Under the pieces are notes generated by a model. That model was not told the origin of the DNA and did not search any database. It was given only the letters and a program-made list of their open reading frames with translations. The position numbers and the translations under genes are program-made. Below, piece after piece: positions 17,733 to 28,671 of a stretch of 64,000 bases of DNA (the stretch's first letter is position 1; each line of letters opens with the position of its first letter). The DNA lies in the NCBI RefSeq assembly GCF_008801925.2, contig NZ_CP062803.1, forward strand, positions 4,216,001 through 4,280,000, read 5' to 3'. This stretch comes from Cupriavidus basilensis (GTDB taxonomy: Bacteria > Pseudomonadota > Gammaproteobacteria > Burkholderiales > Burkholderiaceae).

Positions 17733-17870
17733 CTTGGCTTCTCCTCTTTTTATGTTCTTCCAGGCGCCCCGCAACGGTGCGCGCCGCCCCGGCGCCGGGC
17801 CCGGGCGCCGTTGGCGGCACTATGGCGCGGACCCGGTGCTGCGCCGCGAATGCCCACGGCACAAGGCTTC

Positions 17871-17886
17871 TCGGTACTTGTACCGA
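17871..17886. promoter_or_regulatory. Palindrome TCGGTAC-TT-GTACCGA, probable LysR operator
   Basis: A perfect 7-bp inverted repeat with a 2-base centre in the 350-bp divergent gap 17733-18082. It is the most symmetric element there and is followed by an AT-rich stretch (17920-17950) suited to the transporter promoter. The remaining gap shows no gene. Confidence 0.5.
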
Positions 17887-18082
17887 TAGCGGCGCAGCGG
17901 TGGTTATGACGGCGATGCCATTTGGTTATCAGGATGAAAATATATGATTTTTGGCTTGCCGTGTTTGCCTCAATACTTCATCGCCAGGGAGTCCCCACAC
18001 TCCCGCGATGGATGGCCGGCAAGCGCCGGCCTCCACGGCCCTCACCCCGCCACCCCCTCAACCAGTTCGTGGAGACACCGAC

Positions 18083-19393
18083 ATGAACGATGCCACCCTG
18101 CCTGCGCCCTCGCTGGCCCCTTCCCAGCCCAAGCCCGCGAGCCCGGCGCGCCAGAGCCAGTCCCGCCTGATTGCCGCCTGCTCGATCGGCAATGCGCTGG
18201 AGATGTACGACTTCACCGTCTACAGCTTCTTCGCGCTGCTGATCGGCAAGCTGTTTTTTCCGTCCGACAGCGCATACGGCTCGTTGCTGCTGGCGGTGGC
18301 GACCTTCGGCATCGGCTTCGTGATGCGGCCGCTGGGCGGCTTCGTGATCGGCAACTACGCGGACCGCCACGGCCGCAAGGCGGCAATGACGCTGACCATC
18401 GGGCTGATGGTGATTGGCACGATGTGCCTGGCCTTCGCCCCGACCTACGCGTTCGCTGGCTTGTTCGGGCCGGTGATGATCGTGGCCGGACGCCTGCTGC
18501 AGGGCTTTTCGCTGGGCGGCGAGATTGGCGCCTCCACTGCCATGCTGATGGAGTCCGGCGGCGTCAAGGGCCGCGGCTTTCGCGTCAGCTGGCAACTCGG
18601 CAGCCAGGGCATCGCTGCGACGCTGGGCGCGCTCACGGCCGCCATTCTTTATGGCGTGCTGCCGCAAGCTTCGCTGGAAAGCTGGGGCTGGCGCGTGCCC
18701 TTCGTGCTGGGCCTGCTGATTGCGCCTGTGGGGCTGTATATCCGCGCTCACCTGGACGAGACGCACACGGCCGAGGCGCACGCGCCTAGCCCGCTCGGCA
18801 CGCTGTTCCGCGAGCATGGCGGCACGGTGGTCAAGGGCATCCTGACCATCATCGGCGGCACGGTCGCCACCTACCTAGTGGTGTATTTCATGCCCACCTA
18901 CATGATCCGCGAACTGCATCTGCCGCCATCGCTGTCGCTGCTGTCGGGTTGCGTGACAGGTGTGGTGTGCTTGGTGATGTCGCTGGTGGCCGGCACGCTG
19001 GCCGACCGCTTGCCGCACCGCAAGCCGCTGGTGCTGGGTTCGATGGCCTTCACGCTGGTGTGCCTCTATCCCGCGTTCTGGCTGATGACCCACTACCCGA
19101 GCGTGCCGCTGGTGCTGTCGCTGTCCGCGTTGCTGACCGCCAGCGTCTACCTGGGCTCCACGCCGATGCTGCTGATGATGATGGAGCTCCTGCCGGCCCA
19201 TGTGCGCGCCAGCGGCCTGTCGGTGATCTACGCGGTTGGCGTGACGGTGTTCGGCGGTTCCTGCCAGTTCATCGTCACCTGGATGCTGGCCAAGACCGGC
19301 AACCCGATGGCGCCCGCCTTCTACATGATGGCCTGTGGCGCGGTGACCATCCTCGCGGTGCTTACGATCCGCGAAAACGCTCAAGCGCATTGA
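18083..19393 (+). CDS. MFS transporter, metabolite:H+ symporter (MHS) family
   Basis: A 436-aa, 12-helix transporter. MHS landmarks are the start of helix 1 (GNALEMYDFTVYSFFA), the loop FVMRPLGGFVIGNYADRHGRK, and RLLQGFSLGGEIGAS. The family (KgtP, ProP, CitA) imports small organic acids or betaines with protons. GGAG lies before ATG 18083. The amidohydrolase gene follows by 64 bp, so the substrate may be an N-acyl amino acid or related amide. Confidence 0.9.
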   Translation: MNDATLPAPSLAPSQPKPASPARQSQSRLIAACSIGNALEMYDFTVYSFFALLIGKLFFPSDSAYGSLLLAVATFGIGFVMRPLGGFVIGNYADRHGRKAAMTLTIGLMVIGTMCLAFAPTYAFAGLFGPVMIVAGRLLQGFSLGGEIGASTAMLMESGGVKGRGFRVSWQLGSQGIAATLGALTAAILYGVLPQASLESWGWRVPFVLGLLIAPVGLYIRAHLDETHTAEAHAPSPLGTLFREHGGTVVKGILTIIGGTVATYLVVYFMPTYMIRELHLPPSLSLLSGCVTGVVCLVMSLVAGTLADRLPHRKPLVLGSMAFTLVCLYPAFWLMTHYPSVPLVLSLSALLTASVYLGSTPMLLMMMELLPAHVRASGLSVIYAVGVTVFGGSCQFIVTWMLAKTGNPMAPAFYMMACGAVTILAVLTIRENAQAH

Positions 19394-19457
19394 GCGCTCT
19401 CCTCCCTCTCCTCCTCTACCCGGCCAGGCTGGCCAACTTGCAGCAAAGGATAAACAC

Positions 19458-20669
19458 ATGACCCGCGAACCGACCCTGACGCCCTTCCAGTTGCTGCCGC
19501 ACCTGCTGCCGGCGATCCAGATCGATGCCGAGACCTTTATCGGCATCCGCCGCCAGATCCACGCCCAGCCTGAGCTCGGCTTCGAGGTTGGCGCCACCAG
19601 CAAGCTGGTGGCCACCTTGCTGGAGAGCTGGGGCTACGCGGTGCACACGGGCATCGGCAAGAGCGGCGTGGTGGGGCAGTTGAAGCTGGGCAACGGCAAG
19701 CGCCGCCTGGGCATTCGCGCCGACATGGATGCGTTGCCGGTCGTCGAGGCCACGGGCCTGCCGTATGCCAGCAAGATCCCGGGCAAGATGCACGCGTGCG
19801 GCCACGACGGCCACACTGCCATCCTGCTGGCCGCCGCCAAGGCGCTGGCCGATAGCCGCGATTTCGATGGCACCCTCAACCTGATCTTCCAGCCCGACGA
19901 GGAGAACCTCTGCGGCGCGCGCGCGATGATTGAGGATGGCCTGTTCGAGCGTTTCCCGTGCGATGCCGTGTTCGCCTTGCACAATATGCCGGGCGTGGCC
20001 GCCGGCACCTTCCGCGTGCTGCCCGGCCCGGTGAGCTTGTCGTCCGACGTGGCCGACGTGACCATCAAGGGCGTGGGCGGGCATGGCGCCATGCCGCACC
20101 GCGCGCGCGATCCGATCGCGGCGTGCGCGGCCATCGTCACCGCGCTGCAAACGGTGGTGGCGCGCAATGTGGCGCCGGACGATACGGCCGTGCTGTCGGT
20201 GGGCTTTATCCGTGGCGGCGCCACGCATAACGTGATTCCGGAATCGGTCACGCTGGGCCTGAACGTGCGCGCGGCGCGCCCGGAGACGCGTGCGCTGGTG
20301 GAGCAGCGCATCCGCGAGATCGTCAGCCTGACCGCGCAGGCGCACGGCGTGGAAGCGCACATCGACTATCGCCAGCTGACGCCGCCGATGGTCAACACGG
20401 AGGCGGAAACAACGCTGGCGCAGCAGGTCTGCGCCGAACTCGTCGGCGCAGACAAAGTCGTCACGCAAGCGCCCAAGGGCCTGAACGGCAGCGAGGACTT
20501 TGCGTGGATGCTCAACGAGGTGCCGGGCTGCTACCTGATCCTCGGCAATGGCGAAGGCGAGTTCGGCGGCTGCATGGTGCACAACCCGGGCTACGACTTC
20601 AACGACCAGGTGCTGCCGCTGGGCGCGGCTTGCTGGGTCCGGCTGGCCCAGACCTACCTGGCGGGTTGA
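19458..20669 (+). CDS. M20D-family amidohydrolase (hippurate hydrolase-like)
   Basis: A 403-aa zinc amidohydrolase. Metal ligands are in MHACGHDGHT (Cys114, His116) and the Glu pair in QPDEEN (148-149); HNMPG (about 174) and a final HNPGYDFND complete the family set. Relatives cleave N-benzoyl, N-acetyl or indole-acyl amino acids. It sits behind the MHS transporter in one LysR-controlled unit. Its last 16 bp overlap the convergent membrane-protein gene. Confidence 0.88.
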   Translation: MTREPTLTPFQLLPHLLPAIQIDAETFIGIRRQIHAQPELGFEVGATSKLVATLLESWGYAVHTGIGKSGVVGQLKLGNGKRRLGIRADMDALPVVEATGLPYASKIPGKMHACGHDGHTAILLAAAKALADSRDFDGTLNLIFQPDEENLCGARAMIEDGLFERFPCDAVFALHNMPGVAAGTFRVLPGPVSLSSDVADVTIKGVGGHGAMPHRARDPIAACAAIVTALQTVVARNVAPDDTAVLSVGFIRGGATHNVIPESVTLGLNVRAARPETRALVEQRIREIVSLTAQAHGVEAHIDYRQLTPPMVNTEAETTLAQQVCAELVGADKVVTQAPKGLNGSEDFAWMLNEVPGCYLILGNGEGEFGGCMVHNPGYDFNDQVLPLGAACWVRLAQTYLAG

Positions 20670-21601
20670 GGCAGCGCAGGCAGCGTGGGCGGAGCCGCTG
20701 CTGCGTGGTCCGCGTGGTCCGCGTGCGCCGCGGCATCCTCCTCCGGCGAGGCCGCGGCAGCATCCCCGAGCGCGCTTGCCTGGAGGACTTCGGGCGGTAC
20801 CGGCGCCGGAGATGGGACCGCGAATGCGGGCGCTGCAATGGGCGCTGCAACGGGTACGGCGGCGACCACTGCCGATGCCGCCGCGGGCGGCGTCGGCGCT
20901 CTTTCCAACTGCGCGCTGATCTGTGCCGCTTCGCCAAGCACGTAGGCAAGCCGGCGCAACGGGCGGCTGACCTGCAATTGCAGGAAGACCGCCAGCGCCG
21001 CGCCCGACACGAAGACAAGGCCGTAGAGCGACAGCAGCGGCAGCAAGCTGCCGCCTTTGCGCGGCAACTCGAACAGGCCCGTGACCAGCACCAGCGCGGC
21101 CGGGCTGACCGCGATCAGCAAACCAATCGTCCTCGCCATGCCCTCCCACATCCGTAACTGCACCTCCACCCGCCGTGCCCTGGCGCGCAGCGCCTGGGCG
21201 GGGACGCGCGCCAGCGAGCGCAGCAGCGCGCTCTCCGCCTCATCGTGCCGGTCGACCTGGTCGGCCAATGCCCCGAGCGGATCGCGCAGCTTGCGCGCGA
21301 GCGCCGGCAGGTGCGTGAGCAGCAGCGCCGCCAGCCCCGCCACGCTGCCGCCCAGCAGGCTATAGACCAGGCGCGCCAGCCATGGCGCCGGCGTCTGCTT
21401 GATCTGGTACCTGGTGTACAGCACGGCGCCGGTCACCAGCAGCGCCGCCACCGAACAAGCCCAGAACAGCACCAGCAGGCCCCTCTGCAGCCGCATCAGC
21501 TTCATGGCGGCCGTGGGCGAACCGGCGGTATCGGATACGGCGGGCGTCTTGTGCTTGAGCGCGTCAAGCAGTTCGCGGGTGGGAGGGAGCCTGGTATGCA
21601 T
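20654..21601 (-). CDS. Membrane protein of unknown function with Ala/Pro-rich tail
   Basis: A 315-aa protein with four probable membrane helices arranged as two pairs (about 38-60 and 75-95; 160-180 and 195-220), separated by a charged helical segment that looks cytoplasmic. The last 80 residues are low-complexity Ala/Pro/Val, then acidic with His. ATG 21601 was chosen because upstream sequence is not protein-like. No family recognised. Convergent overlap with the amidohydrolase gene. Confidence 0.65.
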   Translation of the reverse strand: MHTRLPPTRELLDALKHKTPAVSDTAGSPTAAMKLMRLQRGLLVLFWACSVAALLVTGAVLYTRYQIKQTPAPWLARLVYSLLGGSVAGLAALLLTHLPALARKLRDPLGALADQVDRHDEAESALLRSLARVPAQALRARARRVEVQLRMWEGMARTIGLLIAVSPAALVLVTGLFELPRKGGSLLPLLSLYGLVFVSGAALAVFLQLQVSRPLRRLAYVLGEAAQISAQLERAPTPPAAASAVVAAVPVAAPIAAPAFAVPSPAPVPPEVLQASALGDAAAASPEEDAAAHADHADHAAAAPPTLPALPQPAR

Positions 21602-21824
21602 GGCGGTCAGGTTGGCAATAGGTGGTTCCTGCGCCGTGCCCTGGCACAGGTACTGGCGCGATACCCGCACATTGTCGCCATTTGGCGGGCCGCAGGGTGT
21701 GCGCCGGGACCGACGGGCGGGCTTTTCCCGCAATTTCCTACGTATCGTTGCCGTCACACAACGTAGTTCCATGACACGCGCCAGGCCGTGCCGGGTGACC
21801 GCGTTTTCTGCCTCGATCGGCCTC

Positions 21825-21847
21825 ATTCGATATCACGGGTATCGAAT
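21825..21847. promoter_or_regulatory. 23-bp operator-like palindrome ATTCGATA-N7-TATCGAAT before gcl
   Basis: A perfect 8-bp inverted repeat with a 7-base spacer, 118 bases upstream of the gcl start, in the 364-bp gap 21602-21965. It is the only long perfect palindrome there and probably binds the regulator of the glyoxylate operon. No regulator gene is adjacent. The rest of the gap shows no gene. Confidence 0.55.
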
Positions 21848-21965
21848 CAACTGATCTCCCTTCCCTTTATCCCAACCCGCTTGCGGGAATAGCATGGACT
21901 CCAACAGTGATTCGCAGCCATCCATAGCCATTCACAAAACATCGCATCCACGATTGGAGACAGAC

Positions 21966-23741
<1,776 letters not shown>

Positions 23742-23861
23742 GCACGGCAGGCTGACAAGCGCGGGCCACGAGCCCGCGCGCAGCGCTGCATCCCTTGATG
23801 CGCCCCCCAATCACCGCATCCGCGCGAGCGGAATCACAAGACAAGTCATCCGGAGACATCC

Positions 23862-24644
23862 ATGCCAAAACTTGCCGCCAACCTGACCATGCTGTTCAAC
23901 GAAGTGGCCTTCCTCGACCGCTTTGAAGCCGCCGCGCGCGCGGGCTTCCGCGGCGTGGAGTTCCTCTTCCCCTACGCCTTTCACGCCGACCAGATCGCCG
24001 ACCGGCTCAACCGCTTCCAGCTCGACCTGGTGCTGCACAACCTGCCGGCGGGCAAGTGGGAAGCGGGCGAGCGCGGCATTGCCTGCCACCCGGACCGCGT
24101 GAGCGAATTCCAGGACGGCGTGGGCGAGGCAATCAAGTACGCCAAGGTGCTGGGCGTGCGCCAGCTGAACTGCCTGGTCGGCATCCAGCCGCAGAACGTC
24201 AAGCAGGATCAGGCTCAGGAAACGCTGGTGGAAAACCTGCGCTTCGCGTCGCAGGCGCTCGGCGCCGAGCAGATCGACCTGCTGGTCGAGCCGATCAACA
24301 CCTTCGACATCCCCGGCTTCTTCCTGTCGCGCACGCAGCAGGCGCTGGACCTGATCGCACAGGTCAACGCGCCCAACCTCTACGTGCAGTACGACATCTA
24401 TCACATGCAGCGCATGGAAGGCGAAATCGCCGCCACGCTCAAAGCCAACCTGCCGAAGATCAAGCACGTGCAGCTGGCCGACAACCCGGGGCGCAACGAG
24501 CCGGGCACCGGCGAGCTGAACTACCACTTCCTGTTCAAGTGGCTCGATGAGATCGGCTACGGCGGCTGGGTCGGCTGCGAGTACAAGCCGCGCACGACCA
24601 CGGTGGAAGGCCTGGGCTGGCGCGCGGCACACGGCGTGCAGTAA
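23862..24644 (+). CDS. hyi: Hydroxypyruvate isomerase
   Basis: A 260-aa TIM-barrel protein of the Hyi/xylose-isomerase-like family. It starts MPKLAANLTMLFNEV and shows the metal-site segments LVEPINTFDIPG and QYDIYHMQ, and a final GCEYKP. It interconverts hydroxypyruvate and tartronate semialdehyde, feeding side product back into the glyoxylate path. CGGAGA lies before ATG. 120 bp after gcl, 53 bp before glxR. Confidence 0.95.
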   Translation: MPKLAANLTMLFNEVAFLDRFEAAARAGFRGVEFLFPYAFHADQIADRLNRFQLDLVLHNLPAGKWEAGERGIACHPDRVSEFQDGVGEAIKYAKVLGVRQLNCLVGIQPQNVKQDQAQETLVENLRFASQALGAEQIDLLVEPINTFDIPGFFLSRTQQALDLIAQVNAPNLYVQYDIYHMQRMEGEIAATLKANLPKIKHVQLADNPGRNEPGTGELNYHFLFKWLDEIGYGGWVGCEYKPRTTTVEGLGWRAAHGVQ

Positions 24645-24697
24645 GCCGGAACAAGCAAATCCCCAAACATTCAACGATCCCATCAAGGAGACATCAC

Positions 24698-25624
24698 ATG
24701 GCAAACCAACGCAACGTCGGCTTTATCGGCCTGGGCATCATGGGCGCACCGATGGCGGGCCACCTGCGCGCGGCCGGCCACACGCTGTTCGTCCATGACG
24801 TGAACACCGCACCGCAAGCGCTGGTCGATGCCGGCGTCACGGTCTGCACCAGCGCCGAGGAAGTGGCCAAGCGCGCGGACATCATCGTGATCATGGTGCC
24901 GGACACCCCGCACGTGGAAGCCGTGCTGTTCGCCGAGAAGGGCGTGGCCGCCGCGCTCAAGGCCGCCGGCAAGGAAGCCGCGCACGGCAAGATCGTGGTC
25001 GACATGAGCTCGATCTCGCCGATCGCCACCAAGGATTTCGCCGCGCGCGTCAACAAGCTCGGCGCTGCCTACCTGGATGCACCGGTGTCCGGCGGCGAAG
25101 TGGGCGCGAAGGCCGCATCGCTGACCATCATGGTCGGTGGCCCGCAAGAATCGTTCGACGAGGTCAAGCCGCTGTTCGACCTGTTGGGCAAGAACGTGAC
25201 GCTGGTCGGCGGCAACGGCGACGGCCAGACCACCAAGGTGGCCAACCAGATCATCGTGGCGCTGAACATCCAGGCCGTGTCCGAAGCACTGCTGTTCGCC
25301 TCCAAGGCGGGCGCCGATCCGGCGCGCGTGCGCCAGGCGCTGATGGGCGGCTTCGCAGCTTCGCGCATCCTGGAAGTGCATGGCGAGCGCATGGTCAAGC
25401 GCACCTTCGATCCGGGCTTCCGCATCGAGCTGCACCAGAAGGACCTGAACCTCGCGCTGCAAGGCGCGAAGGCGCTGGGCGTGGCACTGCCCAACACCGC
25501 CACCGCGCAAGAGCTGTTCAACACCTGCGCCGCCAACGGTCTGGGCAAGCAGGACCACTCGGCACTGTGCCGCGCCATCGAGATCATGTCCAACCATGAG
25601 ATCGCCAAGGGCAGCGCCAAGTAA
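24698..25624 (+). CDS. glxR: 2-hydroxy-3-oxopropionate (tartronate-semialdehyde) reductase
   Basis: A 308-aa beta-hydroxyacid dehydrogenase. The Rossmann loop is GFIGLGIMGAPMAGHL, the substrate loop DAPVSGGEVGAKAASL, and the catalytic Lys lies in TTKVANQI (about 180). It reduces tartronate semialdehyde to D-glycerate with NAD(P)H. AAGGAGA precedes the ATG. Third step gene of the operon. Confidence 0.95.
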   Translation: MANQRNVGFIGLGIMGAPMAGHLRAAGHTLFVHDVNTAPQALVDAGVTVCTSAEEVAKRADIIVIMVPDTPHVEAVLFAEKGVAAALKAAGKEAAHGKIVVDMSSISPIATKDFAARVNKLGAAYLDAPVSGGEVGAKAASLTIMVGGPQESFDEVKPLFDLLGKNVTLVGGNGDGQTTKVANQIIVALNIQAVSEALLFASKAGADPARVRQALMGGFAASRILEVHGERMVKRTFDPGFRIELHQKDLNLALQGAKALGVALPNTATAQELFNTCAANGLGKQDHSALCRAIEIMSNHEIAKGSAK

Positions 25625-25712
25625 GCCAGCAGCGCCATCACGGCCTGCCGAGGCAGGCCAGCATCACTCCTGGCCGCTCGCGGCCGGGAACGCAGCACTT
25701 CCGGATCCCGTC

Positions 25713-27026
25713 ATGCTCGCCACCGATTCCTACCCTACCCTGCAGGCGCCCCAGCGCCCTGCCGGACCCACCGATCCGCGCGCCCTGCTGCGCGACCTGT
25801 TCGATACCGCGGTTGCCGCCGTCAGCGCCAGCCATTGCCTGCCGCCGCAACTGCCCACGCCGCCCAAGGGCCGCACGGTGGTGATCGGTGCCGGCAAGGC
25901 CGCCGCCGCCATGGCGCAAGCTGTCGAGGCGCACTGGCAAGGCGAGATTTCCGGACTGGTTGTGACGCGCTACGGGCATGGCGCGCCGTGCCAGCGTATC
26001 GAGGTGGTGGAAGCCGCGCACCCGGTGCCCGACGAAGCCGGCCAACGCGCCGCGCAGCGCATGGTGGCGCTGGTCAAAGGCCTGACCGCCGACGACCTGG
26101 TGCTGTGCCTGATCTCCGGCGGCGGCTCCGCGCTGCTGGCCGCACCGGCCGACGGCATCACGCTCGCCGACAAGCAAGCCGTGAACCGCGCGCTGCTAAA
26201 GAGCGGCGCCAATATCGGCGAGATGAACTGCGTGCGCAAGCACCTGTCGGCGCTCAAGGGCGGCCGGCTGGCGTTGCACTGCGCGCCCGCACGCGTCGAG
26301 ACCCTGTTGATTTCCGATATTCCCGGTGACGATCCCACGTTGATCGCCAGCGGCCCCACCCTGCCCGACGCCACCACCTGCGCCGACGCGCTGGCGGTGA
26401 TCGCCAAGTACGGCATCGAAGTGCCCGCCAATGTGCGCGCCCACCTGGAGAGCGCAGCGGGCGAAACGCCCAAGCCCGGCGATGCGCGCTTCGACGGCCA
26501 TCGCAGCGTCACGCTCGCCACCGCGCAGCAATCGCTGGAAGCCGCGGCGGCGCGCGCGCGCGAGCTGGGCTTGGAAGCCCACATCCTGTCCGACAGCATC
26601 GAGGGCGAATCCCGCGATGTGGCGCTGGTGCATGCCGCCATCGCGCGGCAGGTTGCGCAGCATGGCCAGCCGTTTCGCAAGCCCTGCGTGATCCTGTCCG
26701 GCGGCGAGACCACGGTGACGGTGCGCGGCAACGGCCGCGGCGGGCGCAATGCCGAATTCCTGCTGGCGCTGGCGGTCGCACTGGACGGCCTGCCTGGCGT
26801 GCATGCCATTGCCTGCGACACCGACGGCATCGATGGTTCGGAAGACAACGCCGGTGCGTTGCTCGCCCCCGATACGCTGACCCGTGCCGAGGCACGCGGA
26901 CTGTCCGCGCGCGCGCACCTCGGCAACAACGACGGCTACGGTTTCTTCGCCGGCCTGGACGACCTGATCGTTACCGGCCCGACCCGTACCAATGTGAATG
27001 ATTTCCGCGCCATCCTGATTGTGTAA
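25713..27026 (+). CDS. ttuD: Glycerate 2-kinase/hydroxypyruvate reductase (MOFRL family)
   Basis: A 437-aa protein of the GckA/TtuD type. The N-terminal domain shows LISGGGSALL, the ATP/sugar-acid loop, and the C-terminus ends with the MOFRL signature NNDGYGFFAGLDDLIVTGPT and TNVNDFRA. In this context it most likely phosphorylates glycerate to 2-phosphoglycerate; older annotation calls the family hydroxypyruvate reductase. ATG 25713 is taken because the 40 upstream codons in frame lack similarity. Confidence 0.92.
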   Translation: MLATDSYPTLQAPQRPAGPTDPRALLRDLFDTAVAAVSASHCLPPQLPTPPKGRTVVIGAGKAAAAMAQAVEAHWQGEISGLVVTRYGHGAPCQRIEVVEAAHPVPDEAGQRAAQRMVALVKGLTADDLVLCLISGGGSALLAAPADGITLADKQAVNRALLKSGANIGEMNCVRKHLSALKGGRLALHCAPARVETLLISDIPGDDPTLIASGPTLPDATTCADALAVIAKYGIEVPANVRAHLESAAGETPKPGDARFDGHRSVTLATAQQSLEAAAARARELGLEAHILSDSIEGESRDVALVHAAIARQVAQHGQPFRKPCVILSGGETTVTVRGNGRGGRNAEFLLALAVALDGLPGVHAIACDTDGIDGSEDNAGALLAPDTLTRAEARGLSARAHLGNNDGYGFFAGLDDLIVTGPTRTNVNDFRAILIV

Positions 27027-27043
27027 GCCCTGAATTTGAACAA

Positions 27044-27067
27044 CGGCGCGCCCATCGCGGCGCGCCG
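27044..27067 (+). repeat. Intra-operon GC hairpin between ttuD and pyk
   Basis: A perfect 8-bp stem CGGCGCGC/GCGCGCCG (27044-27051 with 27060-27067) with an 8-base loop in the 65-bp gap, not followed by T residues. It could slow 3' decay of the upstream mRNA or adjust the ratio of the two products; it is not a classic terminator. Confidence 0.5.
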
Positions 27068-27091
27068 CCCGAGATTGGAAGAGGAGACAAA

Positions 27092-28570
27092 ATGAGACGC
27101 CAGCGCAAAGCCAAGATCGTTGCCACGCTCGGACCGGCCAGCACCGACATCGAGGTGATCCGTCAGTTGTTCGAAGCCGGGGCGGATGTCTTCCGCCTGA
27201 ACTTCAGCCACGGCTCGCACGACGACCACAAGCGCCGCTACGACGCCGTGCGCCAGGTCGAGGCCGAGACCGGCCGCCCCATCGCCGTGCTGGCTGACCT
27301 GCAAGGCCCCAAGCTGCGCATCGGCACCTTCGCCGCGGGCAAGGTGGCGGTCAAGGCCGGCGACGCCTTCGTGCTCGACAGCGACCCCAGCCCGGGCGAC
27401 GCCACGCGCGTGCACCTGCCGCATCCGGAACTGTTCCGGGTGGCCGCGCCGGGCCAGTCGCTGCTGATCGACGACGGCAAGGTGCAGTTGAAGATCGAGG
27501 CGGTGGCCAGTGGCAGCATCGCCACGCGCGTGGTCAACCACGGCACGCTGTCCGACCGCAAGGGCGTGAACGTGCCCGACGCCGTGATCCCGATCCCCGC
27601 CCTGACCGAGAAGGACCGCAAGGACCTCGCCTTCGCGCTGGCGCTGGGCGCCGACTGGATCGCGCTGTCGTTCGTGCAGCGCCCGGCCGACATCGTGGAA
27701 GCGCGCGAGATCATCGGCACCCGTGCCGGCGTGCTGTCCAAGATCGAGAAGCCCGCCGCGCTGCAGCAGCTCGAAGAAATCGTGCGCGTGTCCGATGCGG
27801 TGATGGTGGCGCGTGGAGACCTGGGCGTGGAACTGCCGCCGGAACGCGTGCCGGGTGTGCAGAAGCGCATCTTGCGCATCTGCCGCCAGCACGGCAAACC
27901 CATCGTGATCGCCACGCAGATGCTGGAATCGATGATCGATTCGCCGGTGCCCACGCGCGCCGAAGCCTCCGATGTGGCCAGCGCCATCTATGACGGCGCC
28001 GATGCGGTGATGCTGTCGGCCGAGTCGGCCAACGGCCGCCACCCGGTGCCGGCGGTGGCCATCATGAACCGCATCATCACCGAGGTGGAGCGCGATCCGC
28101 TGTACCGCAACCTGCTGGACGCGGGGCATGAGGCGCCGCTGTCCACCCGCCAGGATGCGATCTGCGCGGCGCTGCGCGAGGTCACGCAGATCATCGGCGC
28201 GGTGGCTACCGTCACCTACACCTCGTCGGGCTCCACCGCGCTGCGCGCCGCACGCGAGCGGCCGTGCGCGCCCATTGTCAGCATCACGCCGAACCTGGAA
28301 ATCGCGCGGCGGCTGGCGATTGCGTGGGGCGTGCATTCCACCGTCAGCCCGGACGTGCAAAGCGTGGACGAGATGGTGAATGCGGCAACCCGCGCGGCGC
28401 TGGCGGAAGGCTATGCCGAACCCGGCGACCAGATCACCATCGCGGCAGGCATGCCGTTTGGCCAGGGCGGCACCACCAACCTGCTGCGCGTGGCCGAAAT
28501 CGGCGGCGCGGAGCCGGGCAAGGCGCAGGGGCAAGCGGCTGCCAGCGCGGCACCAGCGGTTACCGCCTGA
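27092..28570 (+). CDS. pyk: Pyruvate kinase
   Basis: A 492-aa enzyme converting PEP and ADP to pyruvate and ATP. It shows KIVATLGPAS at the N-terminus, the catalytic Lys in LSKIEKPAAL (about 217), the Mg-site region ARGDLGVELP and the signature TQMLESM. The C-terminal Ala-rich tail is extra. AGAGGAGAC precedes the ATG. As the last gene of the gcl operon it completes glyoxylate to glycerate to 2-PG to PEP to pyruvate, apart from enolase. Confidence 0.96.
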   Translation: MRRQRKAKIVATLGPASTDIEVIRQLFEAGADVFRLNFSHGSHDDHKRRYDAVRQVEAETGRPIAVLADLQGPKLRIGTFAAGKVAVKAGDAFVLDSDPSPGDATRVHLPHPELFRVAAPGQSLLIDDGKVQLKIEAVASGSIATRVVNHGTLSDRKGVNVPDAVIPIPALTEKDRKDLAFALALGADWIALSFVQRPADIVEAREIIGTRAGVLSKIEKPAALQQLEEIVRVSDAVMVARGDLGVELPPERVPGVQKRILRICRQHGKPIVIATQMLESMIDSPVPTRAEASDVASAIYDGADAVMLSAESANGRHPVPAVAIMNRIITEVERDPLYRNLLDAGHEAPLSTRQDAICAALREVTQIIGAVATVTYTSSGSTALRAARERPCAPIVSITPNLEIARRLAIAWGVHSTVSPDVQSVDEMVNAATRAALAEGYAEPGDQITIAAGMPFGQGGTTNLLRVAEIGGAEPGKAQGQAAASAAPAVTA

Positions 28571-28671
28571 TACACCACACGCATGCGTTGGCGGCATTGC
28601 CGTTGCTATACTGATCGACACGCTGCGGCCACCTTTTTGCCGCGGCGATCAACCAGTAATGCGGAGCCACC

